From: an uncultured Actinomyces sp.
Lineage (GTDB): Bacteria; Actinomycetota; Actinomycetes; Actinomycetales; Actinomycetaceae
NCBI GenBank assembly: GCA_902773415.1
Contig: CACYEE010000241.1
Span: 1 to 5,709 of the forward strand
DNA: 5,709 nucleotides
Reading direction: 5' to 3'
Shown here: positions 1 through 5,580 of the stretch, one piece after another
Numbering within the stretch: position 1 is the first letter of the stretch
How the letters are laid out: each line of letters opens with the position of its first letter
Translations under genes and position numbers: made by a program
Notes under the pieces: model-generated
What the model saw: only the letters and a program-made list of their open reading frames with translations
The model's database searches: none
What the model was told of the DNA's origin: nothing

Positions 1-84
1 AAGGAGGTCGACGCAATCCGCAACGCTCCCGAGGATGAAATCTGCATTGCGGAGGAATACGGCTGCATTGTCGTCCGTTGCTGA
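1..84 (+). CDS. C-terminal end of an unidentified protein (5' truncated)
   Basis: The first base opens a reading frame of 27 sense codons ending in TGA at 82-84; the last residues read CIAEEYGCIVVRC. Most third positions are G or C, as in the clear genes of this window. A long hairpin starts inside the stop codon, which is what one expects at the end of a real gene. The tail has three cysteines and a hydrophobic CIVV stretch. I do not recognise the family from 27 residues, so no function is given. The gene runs towards glgX, making the pair convergent. It could be a chance open frame, since only 84 bases are visible. Confidence 0.5.
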   Translation, partial: KEVDAIRNAPEDEICIAEEYGCIVVRC

Positions 85-125
85 GGAGCGAAGCAAGCGA
101 AATCTGCACCGCTTCTTCGCTCCTC
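83..125 (+). terminator. Hairpin terminator overlapping the stop codon of the upstream gene
   Basis: Bases 83-93 (GAGGAGCGAAG) pair perfectly with 115-125 (CTTCGCTCCTC). After one bulged base (C94), 95-99 (AAGCG) pairs with 110-114 (CGCTT), leaving a 10-base loop at 100-109. The stem totals 16 bp. No T-run follows, so this is an I-shaped, U-tract-free terminator candidate of the kind often proposed in high-GC actinobacteria. The stem begins on the second base of the TGA at 82-84, which ties it to the upstream gene. Confidence 0.6.
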
Positions 126-418
126 GACCACGCGCTGCCGAACCGCCTAGGGTTCGGACCTGCCGACGTAGATGTTCGTTCCGCTTCTCTCGATCCTTGG
201 CGGTTCTGTGCGAAGCGGGCAGGCTCCGTTGCCTTCGCACGCCGAATGGCAATGTGCACCGCGCCACAAGCATGTCGCCAATCGGGGCGGATTTCCAGCC
301 GTCTGACACGGAGACTGGTCCGGAATGGGGCTGTCCCATGAGGGTACGCCCATCATCGGGTGTCGCAAAGGGGACTGTCCCCAATACGATACCCACCTCT
401 CTCGCCTGCGCAAACAGC
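126..418. other. Non-coding convergent spacer with several small inverted repeats
   Basis: I see no convincing gene here in any frame. Open frames that cross it have no start with a ribosome binding site and no family-like sequence. It holds several potential stem-loops: 138-144 with 151-157 (CCGAACC/GGTTCGG, 6-base loop); 208-215 with 233-240 (GTGCGAAG/CTTCGCAC, 17-base loop); 242-250 with 277-285 (9 positions, one mismatch); and 325-329 with 335-339 (ATGGG/CCCAT). The 35-bp imperfect palindrome at 359-393 is listed separately. The stretch lies between the ends of two convergent genes, so much of it may be transcript-end structure. Confidence 0.6.
359..393. repeat. Palindromic intergenic repeat, copy 1 (3' side of glgX)
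   Basis: This is a 35-bp imperfect palindrome centred on T376. The inner arms GGGGAC (370-375) and GTCCCC (377-382) are perfect, and the outer arms match at most positions (GGTGTCGC against the complement of ACGATACC). Bases 361-382 match the reverse complement of 2833-2854 at 21 of 22 positions, and the similarity continues with one gap to about base 392. It is therefore a copy of the same element found upstream of glgX. A shorter look-alike, ATGGGGCTGTCCCAT, lies at 325-339. It could act as a bidirectional terminator or be a dispersed non-autonomous repeat; the sequence alone does not decide. Confidence 0.7.
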
Positions 419-457
419 CGGGGCGGGAATCGGCTCAACGTGCCGATTCCCGCCCCG
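419..457 (-). terminator. Probable glgX terminator hairpin
   Basis: Bases 419-434 and 442-457 form a perfect 16-bp stem with a 7-base loop; its core is GGGCGGGAATCGGC. It begins 54 bases beyond the glgX stop codon in the direction of glgX transcription. On the minus strand it is followed only by a weak T-run (GGCTGTTTGCG), so it is not a textbook intrinsic terminator, but the stem is exceptionally stable. The structure is symmetrical and could also stop transcripts arriving from the plus-strand gene on the other side. Confidence 0.65.
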
Positions 458-510
458 AGCTCCAGGTACCTTGTCCGAGACGGCCCTGCGTGCGATGCGG
501 GCACACCCGC

Positions 511-2685
511 CTATGCTTTCGGAACGAATCCTCCGCGAGCGGCGGCACGGCCCCTGGGAGTGTCGGGGGCGGGGGTTACGCGGTCCCGGATGAACACGTG
601 AATCGAATGCGGTTCGAGGGTGAAGGGTGCGCCGGGCTTGTAGGTGGAAGCGGTGGCCAGCGGCACGCCGGTGGAGAGGACATCCGTCCAGGCGTCGGCG
701 TAGCGCTCGTCTGGAATCGTGAAGTCGACCGGGTCGGAGGAAGCGTTGAAGGCGAGGAGGATATCGTCGTCGACAATCGGGACGCCACGCTCGTCGGTTT
801 CCTCGATGGTGGAGCCGTTGATGTACATCATGAGGCATTGGGCGAAGCCGGTCTGCCAGTCGGCGTCGGCCATAAGCGAGGCGTCAGGACGCATCCATTC
901 GACTTCGCCGATTTCCGTATCGCCCCCGCGCCAGGTGTTTCCGGTGAGGAAGCGGCGTCGGCGAAAGACGGGGTGTTCCTTGCGGAAACTGATGAGGGAA
1001 CGGGTGAAGTCGTGCAGGGCGGTCGCGTGGTCGTCGAGATTCCAGTCGATCCACGTGGTTTCGTTGTCCTGGCAGTAGCCGTTGTTGTTTCCGCCCTGGG
1101 TGCGGCGAACCTCGTCGCCGTGGCAGATCATGGGCACCCCCTGGGAAAGGAGGAGCGTGGTGAGGAAGTTGCGTTCCTGCTTGTCGCGCAGGGTGTTGAT
1201 GGCCTCGTCGTCGGTGGGGCCCTCCGCTCCGCAGTTCCAGGAGCGGTTGTGGGAGTCTCCGTCGGCCCCGCCTTCGCCGTTGGCCGCGTTGTGCTTGTGG
1301 TTGTAGGAGACGAGATCGTGAAGGGTGAAACCGTCGTGGGCGGTGACGAAGTTGATGGAGGCCATCGGGCGGCGTCCGGTCGCCTCGTACAGGTCGGAGG
1401 AGCCGGTAATCCGGGAGGCGAATTCGGAAAGCGCCGCCGGGTTGCCGCGCCAGAAGTCGCGCACGGCATCGCGGTACTTTCCGTTCCACTCGGACCACAG
1501 AGGCGGGAATCCGCCGACGTTGTAGCCGCCGGGGCCGACATCCCAAGGCTCGGCAATGAGCTTGACCTGGGAGATGATGGGGTCCTGCTGGATGATGTCG
1601 AAGAAGGAGGAGAGCTTGTCCACGTCGTGCAGCTCGCGCGCCAGCGTCGAGGCGAGATCGAAGCGGAAGCCGTCCACATGCATATCGGTAATCCAGTAGC
1701 GCAGCGAGTCCATGATGAGCTGCAACGTATGCGGCGAGCGCATGTTGAGGGAGTTCCCGGTGCCGGTGGTGTCGAAGTAGTGCTCGGGAGAATCTTCGAC
1801 GAGGCGGTAGTAGCTCGGGTTGTCGATGCCGCGGAAGGAGAGGGTCGGACCCATGTGGTTGCCTTCGGCGGTATGGTTGTAGACGACATCCATGATGACT
1901 TCGAGGCCGGCTTCGTGGTACGCCTTGACCATCGACTTGAATTCGTCGACCTGCCCGCCGGTGGAGCCGGAGGCCGCGTAGGCGCCGTGCGGAGCGAAGA
2001 AGCCGATGGTGTTGTAGCCCCAATAGTTCGACAGGCCCTTGGCCTGCAGCGACGTGTCGTTGACGAACTGGTGGCAAGGCATGAGCTCGATGGCGGTCAC
2101 GCCGAGGTCGACGAGGTAGTCGATGACGGCGTGGTGGGCCATGGCCTGGTAGGTTCCCCGGATGTTCTCGGGGATGTCGGGGTGGCGCATTGTCATGCCG
2201 CGCACGTGGGCCTCGTAGATGATGGTGTCGTTGTAGTCGTGTTTGGGCGGGCGGTCATGGCCCCAGTCGAAGTAGGGGTTGATGACGATGGAGGTCATGG
2301 CGACCTTGGCGCTGTCGAGGGCGATGTGTTCGGCGGGGTTGTCGAAGCTGTAGGAGAAGAGGGCCTGGTCGTTGGTGACCTGGCCGTCAATGGCTTTCGC
2401 GTAGGGGTCGAGAAGGAGCTTGGAAGGGTCGCAGCGCAGGCCGTGGGCGGGCTCGTAGGGACCGTCGATACGGTACCCATAGCGCTGGCCGGGGCGTACG
2501 CCGGGCAGGAAGCAGTGCCAGACGCCGCCGTCGACCTCCTTGAGTTCGACACGTTCTTCGGTACCGTCCTTTCCGATGAGACAGAGGTAGACGTGCTCCG
2601 CGACGGAGGAGTAGAGGGCAAAGTTTGTGCCGCGCCCGTCGAAGGTGGCTCCGAGGGGGTAGGGCTTTCCGGGCCAGATTTCCAT
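511..2685 (-). CDS. glgX: Glycogen debranching enzyme GlgX (GH13 isoamylase-type)
   Basis: The 724-residue cytoplasmic enzyme hydrolyses alpha-1,6 branch points of glycogen, mainly the short limit-dextrin branches left by glycogen phosphorylase. The N-terminus (MEIWPGKPYPLGA) and an early CBM48-like domain (about 10-100) are followed by the GH13 barrel. All four conserved regions are present: DVVYNH at 266-271; GFRFD with nucleophile D343; IAEPWD with acid/base E379; and TAHDGF with D451. GDEVRRTQGGNNN follows at 523-535. A beta-rich C-terminal domain ends in an Arg/Ala/Pro-rich tail (about 700-724). Length fits actinobacterial GlgX and exceeds the roughly 657 residues of E. coli. The frame stays open upstream to 3171, but those codons give no family-like sequence. 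ATG at 2683-2685 fits the family start and lies exactly where a GATAAT -10 box would begin transcription, with no Shine-Dalgarno sequence. No other glycogen gene is visible. A TreX- or isoamylase-like specificity cannot be excluded. Confidence 0.95.
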   Translation of the reverse strand: MEIWPGKPYPLGATFDGRGTNFALYSSVAEHVYLCLIGKDGTEERVELKEVDGGVWHCFLPGVRPGQRYGYRIDGPYEPAHGLRCDPSKLLLDPYAKAIDGQVTNDQALFSYSFDNPAEHIALDSAKVAMTSIVINPYFDWGHDRPPKHDYNDTIIYEAHVRGMTMRHPDIPENIRGTYQAMAHHAVIDYLVDLGVTAIELMPCHQFVNDTSLQAKGLSNYWGYNTIGFFAPHGAYAASGSTGGQVDEFKSMVKAYHEAGLEVIMDVVYNHTAEGNHMGPTLSFRGIDNPSYYRLVEDSPEHYFDTTGTGNSLNMRSPHTLQLIMDSLRYWITDMHVDGFRFDLASTLARELHDVDKLSSFFDIIQQDPIISQVKLIAEPWDVGPGGYNVGGFPPLWSEWNGKYRDAVRDFWRGNPAALSEFASRITGSSDLYEATGRRPMASINFVTAHDGFTLHDLVSYNHKHNAANGEGGADGDSHNRSWNCGAEGPTDDEAINTLRDKQERNFLTTLLLSQGVPMICHGDEVRRTQGGNNNGYCQDNETTWIDWNLDDHATALHDFTRSLISFRKEHPVFRRRRFLTGNTWRGGDTEIGEVEWMRPDASLMADADWQTGFAQCLMMYINGSTIEETDERGVPIVDDDILLAFNASSDPVDFTIPDERYADAWTDVLSTGVPLATASTYKPGAPFTLEPHSIHVFIRDRVTPAPDTPRGRAAARGGFVPKA

Positions 2686-2691
2686 GGGGCC

Positions 2692-2720
2692 ATTATCCCG
2701 GAGTCGGATGGAATTTTCGG
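2692..2720 (-). promoter_or_regulatory. Predicted leaderless promoter of glgX
   Basis: On the minus strand, GATAAT (bases 2697-2692) matches the TATAAT -10 consensus at five of six positions. It is separated by six bases (GGCCCC) from the glgX ATG at 2685-2683, so a start site about seven bases downstream of the -10 box falls on the A of the ATG. With a 17-base spacer, the -35 position reads CCGAAA (2720-2715), only a weak match to TTGACA. No Shine-Dalgarno sequence precedes the ATG. Together these point to a leaderless mRNA. This is inference from spacing and not a mapped start. Confidence 0.5.
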
Positions 2721-2808
2721 GAAGCGGCGGGTGTGGTGTTGTCGTGTGGGGAACAGGACCCACGCAGGGCGCAACGGTGGCGAGGGTCCGTCTCGTAAGA
2801 ACGCGCCC

Positions 2809-2859
2809 AAAGGGGACAGGCCAGTGTCGCATGGGGGCAGTCCCCTTTGCGACAGCTGG
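2809..2859. repeat. Palindromic intergenic repeat, copy 2 (5' side of glgX, inverted)
   Basis: Bases 2821-2859 fold into a hairpin: CCAG/CTGG at the base, TGTCGCA (2825-2831) with TGCGACA (2848-2854), then GGGG with CCCC, allowing one bulge at C2856 and one T-T mismatch. Bases 2833-2854 are the reverse complement of 361-382 with a single difference. A further half-unit, AAAGGGGACAG (2809-2819), just upstream can pair alternatively with GTCCCCTTT (2840-2848). The element lies in the divergent spacer, more than 100 bases upstream of the glgX start, so it does not interrupt the glgX mRNA. Together with copy 1 it brackets glgX. Confidence 0.7.
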
Positions 2860-3013
2860 CTCTGTCGCCCGCCCCGGCCAGACGCATCCTCTTCCGAAAT
2901 AGCCCCGGGATGCGGCGGAAGCGCGTTTTTGGGCAGGTAGGATGATGGCGTGCACAGGCCGCCCGGGCGGGCGAACCGCAGGCATGGCGGCAATCTGCGG
3001 AAAAGGAGAAGGC
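2860..3013. other. Remainder of the divergent spacer with structured leader-like sequence
   Basis: No gene is visible. CGCATCC (2883-2889) is complementary to GGATGCG (2908-2914), and CTTCCG (2891-2896) to CGGAAG (2916-2921); the two pairs interlock. A T5 run follows at 2926-2930. TAGGAT at 2938-2943 is a possible plus-strand -10 box without a convincing -35 box. CCGCCCGGGCGG at 2959-2970 is a perfect 12-bp palindrome. A good Shine-Dalgarno sequence, AGGAG (3004-3008), precedes the ATG at 3014. These look like remains of the promoter and leader of the now broken hydrolase gene. Confidence 0.4.
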
Positions 3014-4229
3014 ATGGGCCTCGCGTACCACGTTTCGGGAGCCGCGATTCGGGATACTCTCGCCGCCTGCCACGCAGTCGCCGAATCGGCGGCATCGCTC
3101 GCCGACTTCGCCGAACGGTGGCGGATGGTCCTCGTCGATGTCCTCGTCCACGGAAACTCTTGGCGCTTCACGGAAAGTGAGCTTGAGGACCCGATGGCCG
3201 GTGCGGTCCAGGCCCTCGCCGAACTGTGCGAAAAGGAATACCTGCACGGCAGACGCAGGCCCGTCGTCCTCTACGGACATTCGATGGACGGAGCGCTCGC
3301 CTCCCTCGTCGTCCTGCACCGGTCTTGGCTTGTCGCCGGACTTGTGCTGGATGCTCCGGCCTGGTTCACCGCCGGACAGGCCGAAAGCCTCGAACGGCGC
3401 GAAGAGGTACGACGCGACCCGAGCCGCCTGCTTGCGGGGAAGATCGAAGTCCGCGAGACGGCGGTGGCCGAGCCTGAAAGAATCGTCGTACCAATCCACC
3501 CGGGAGGCTACGTTGCCGGGGCGGCCCGCTACGACGACGCCCGCAACGGCGAACTTGCGCTGCGCCTGAAAGCGAAGGTCATCTGCCCCGAATACCGGCT
3601 CGCTCCCGAGCATCCCTTCCTTGACGGCCTCGTGGATTGCGTCGCCGCAACCCGCCATGCGGCCAAGGAAACGAAAAAGGCTGGCGTGCCCTCGTCGTCT
3701 ACGGAAACTCGGCCGGTGCCGGGCCTGCCTACGCCACGGCCTGCGCGTTCGGGACGATTATCGAGGCGAACAGGGACCACCGCATCGACGCGCTCGTCCT
3801 GCTCGAACCCTGCGTCGAGCCGCGAGCGCAATGCCGTCCTACGGCTCCCACGCGGACGGGCCGGTGTGGACGTTGAAGGCCTTGCGCACGGCCTGGCACC
3901 GCTATCGCGGCAATCTTCCGGCGGCGGTCCTCGCGCCGGAAGCCTTGTTCTCGGGCGTGCGCGCCGAGCTGCGCATGCCGGCCGGAACCTGCCATGCCGA
4001 AGCGGGCCAGCCCGAGGTGTCGAGCTTGCCAAGGCCTTTGTCGTTCTAGGGGCTTGTCAGGCGCTCGTGCAGCCGATTGCGGTGCCGGCGCGGCCTTTGC
4101 CGCAGGCGTCGAGGTTTCCGGATTCGGCCTTGTCGGCGTCGACCCGTGGGCGCGGACTGCCGCAAGGATGCGGAGCTTTCGTGGCTGCCGTCGAACCGCC
4201 ATCGTCGACCCGATGCGGGACACCGGTGA
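3014..4229 (+). pseudogene. Chimeric, frameshifted alpha/beta-hydrolase (HSL-type esterase) remnant
   Basis: ATG 3014 has a good Shine-Dalgarno sequence. Residues 1-135 resemble the front of a lysophospholipase-like alpha/beta hydrolase, with nucleophile elbow GHSMDG (88-93). From about residue 145 the same frame becomes an HSL/acetyl-esterase core: HPGGYVAG at 162-169, then CPEYRLAPEHPF at 191-202. Similarity then hops frames: VVYGNSAGAG, with its own GxSxG elbow (3703-3717), in frame 1; MPSYGSHADGPVW from 3831 in frame 3; ELAKAFVVLG (from about 4022) in frame 2; AAFAAGVEVSGFGLVG (4090-4137) in frame 1; and perhaps DAELSWLPSNRHRR to a stop at 4227-4229 in frame 3. Several family glycines are altered: HA for HG at 20-21, VHG at 45-47, GHSMD for GHSMG, and HPGG for HGGG. 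Two elbows and repeated shifts argue against one working enzyme. It probably arose by deletion between two neighbouring hydrolase genes, then decayed. The right boundary is approximate. Confidence 0.8.
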
Positions 4230-4275
4230 ACGGGCCGGCTCGCAGCCACGGCCAGGGGAGAATAGGGGATAGGCC

Positions 4276-5457
4276 ATGACGCTTCTTGAAGGAACGGTCC
4301 TCGCCGCAGACGGAAGCCCGCTCGGCGAAGGGCTCGACATCGACAACGCAGGTTCGATTATCTCCATTGCGCGCGAAGCCGCTTCGGCGGGGAAGAGCCT
4401 CAAGCCTGCCGCGGGACGCTGGATCGTCCCGGGCTTGATCGACATCCACTGCCACGGCGGCGGAGGAGGTTCCTTCCCCGACGCCGAAACGCCCGAAGCG
4501 ATCGAGGCCGCCATCGGCGTGCACAGGAAGGCCGGCACGACCGCGATGCTCGCTTCCCTCGTGTCCATGATCGACCCGCTGCCCGCCATCGAGGCGCTCG
4601 TGCCGTGGTGCGAAGCCGGCGACCTGCTCGGCATCCACATGGAAGGCCCCTACATTTCGCCCGGCAAATGCGGCGCGCAAAATCCCGAAGCGGTCCGACC
4701 GCCGGACCTCGCCGAACTCGAAAGCTGGCTCAAGGCCGGCAAGGGACGGATCAGGACAATGACAATCGCCCCCGAGGTTCCGCAGGCGATGGAGGCGGCG
4801 CGCCTGCTCGCACGGTACGGTGCCATGCCGTCCTGGGGCCACACAAGCGCAGACGCCGCGCAGACGCGCGTCGTGCTCGAGCAGTGCGCGGCCGAAGGCA
4901 TCGGGCAGACGGCAACCCACCTGTTCAACGCCATGCCGGCCATGTCCCATCGCGCCCCGGGGCCGGTTCGCGAATTCCTCGCCTCGGCCCGGCGCGGCGA
5001 ATGCGTTGTCGAGCTTGTGGCCGACGGAGTGCATGTCGCTCTCGATCTCGTCGGCGACGTCGTGCGTTGGTGCGAGGCGAGCGAAGACGGTGCCCTCGGC
5101 TACGTCTTCGTCACGGACGCGATTGCCGGTGCCGGACTGTCCGACGGCGGATACGTGCTGGGCGGCCTGCCCGTCACGATGGCCGACGGGGTAGCGAAGC
5201 TGACCGGAAGCGACACGATTGCCGGCGGCAGCGCACGGCTGGCCGACGAAGTCGCGCGAACGGTCGGCCACGGCTCGGTCTGCCTCTCCCAGGCCATCCG
5301 GGCATGCGTGGCCGGGCCGGCCGCCGTGCTCGGACTTTCGGGAAGCGAACCCGGCGTGTGCCTGCGCTTCGAGCCGGGAACAAAGCTCTCCTGCATTGTG
5401 TTCGACGAAGAGCTTGCCGTGGCCGAAGTGTGGCGCGAGGGTGAGCGCGTCGCCTGA
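4276..5457 (+). CDS. nagA: N-acetylglucosamine-6-phosphate deacetylase NagA
   Basis: The cytoplasmic amidohydrolase (393 aa, full length) removes acetate from N-acetylglucosamine-6-phosphate to give glucosamine-6-phosphate, the substrate of NagB next door. A short beta-rich start leads into VPGLIDIHCHGGGG (51-64), with metal ligands H58 and H60. HMEGPYISPG follows (121-130), with ligand E123. GHTSADAA (188-195) and THLFNAM (214-220) contribute H189 and H215. DGVH (250-253) is the substrate-binding histidine motif, and VTDAIAGAG (279-287) carries the catalytic D281. The family's late LAGS-like motif appears as TIAGGSARLADEVA (314-327). The ATG is preceded by a GGGGAT-type ribosome binding site (4265-4270). 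No promoter is evident just upstream, where the hydrolase remnant lies, so transcription may come through that region. The HxH motif resembles the Bacillus-type enzyme more than E. coli NagA, which lacks it. Confidence 0.95.
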   Translation: MTLLEGTVLAADGSPLGEGLDIDNAGSIISIAREAASAGKSLKPAAGRWIVPGLIDIHCHGGGGGSFPDAETPEAIEAAIGVHRKAGTTAMLASLVSMIDPLPAIEALVPWCEAGDLLGIHMEGPYISPGKCGAQNPEAVRPPDLAELESWLKAGKGRIRTMTIAPEVPQAMEAARLLARYGAMPSWGHTSADAAQTRVVLEQCAAEGIGQTATHLFNAMPAMSHRAPGPVREFLASARRGECVVELVADGVHVALDLVGDVVRWCEASEDGALGYVFVTDAIAGAGLSDGGYVLGGLPVTMADGVAKLTGSDTIAGGSARLADEVARTVGHGSVCLSQAIRACVAGPAAVLGLSGSEPGVCLRFEPGTKLSCIVFDEELAVAEVWREGERVA

Positions 5458-5500
5458 CCGGAGCCCGAACGTTCCGCGTGGCGGCGGATATGGCACCGGC

Positions 5501-5506
5501 TACAAT
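5501..5506 (+). promoter_or_regulatory. Possible -10 box of a separate nagB promoter
   Basis: TACAAT in the 123-base nagA-nagB gap matches the TATAAT consensus at five of six positions. No good -35 hexamer lies 16-18 bases upstream, so this is a weak candidate. If used, the nagB leader would be about 68 bases long and would contain the CGGAGGCCCTCCG palindrome at 5520-5532. That palindrome could be an operator half-site pair or a small hairpin. I did not find a recognisable DasR- or NagR-type operator. Confidence 0.3.
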
Positions 5507-5566
5507 CGTTGCTGGAGAGCGGAGGCCCTCCGGCATTGTCAAAAGGTTTGGCACCGTCTTGAGAGT

Positions 5567-5572
5567 AAAGGA
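5567..5572 (+). promoter_or_regulatory. Ribosome binding site of nagB
   Basis: AAAGGA lies eight bases before the ATG at 5581. It fixes the nagB start, which is followed immediately by a family-like N-terminus. Confidence 0.7.
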
Positions 5573-5580
5573 ACTGATTT

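Noticed and set aside
1..7. AAGGAGG, a perfect Shine-Dalgarno sequence at the very start of the window
   Set aside because: No ATG, GTG or TTG stands 5-12 bases downstream. Read in frame it is Lys-Glu-Val of the partial upstream gene.
150..160. GGGTTCGGACC as a tRNA T-arm
   Set aside because: The invariant A of the T-loop is missing, and no acceptor, D or anticodon arm fits around it.
35..601. 188-codon open frame beginning ATG at 35
   Set aside because: No ribosome binding site. It overlaps the partial upstream gene, the terminator hairpins and the glgX 3' end, and its product is Arg/Pro/Ala-rich with no family features.
325..2940. An 871-codon open frame on the plus strand lying antisense over all of glgX
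   Set aside because: It mirrors glgX and results from high GC and biased codon choice that avoids TTA, CTA and TCA on the coding strand. Its product is Val/Gly/Asp-rich and low in complexity, with no recognisable domain; GlgX has every catalytic motif.
2686..3171. Upstream extension of the glgX frame to 886 codons
   Set aside because: The extra residues resemble no GlgX N-terminus, run through the palindromic repeat and overlap the start of the hydrolase remnant. The promoter-like sequence sits directly before the ATG at 2685.
2693..3658. 321-codon minus-strand frame over the hydrolase remnant
   Set aside because: It is a shadow of the plus-strand remnant and has no recognisable motif.
4605..5444. 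279-codon frame inside nagA
   Set aside because: It is an Arg-rich out-of-frame shadow of nagA, which is fully supported by its motifs.
5467..5474. GAACGTTC palindrome as a LexA box
   Set aside because: Actinobacterial LexA sites need four bases between CGAAC and GTTCG. Here the arms abut, and an 8-bp palindrome is expected by chance.
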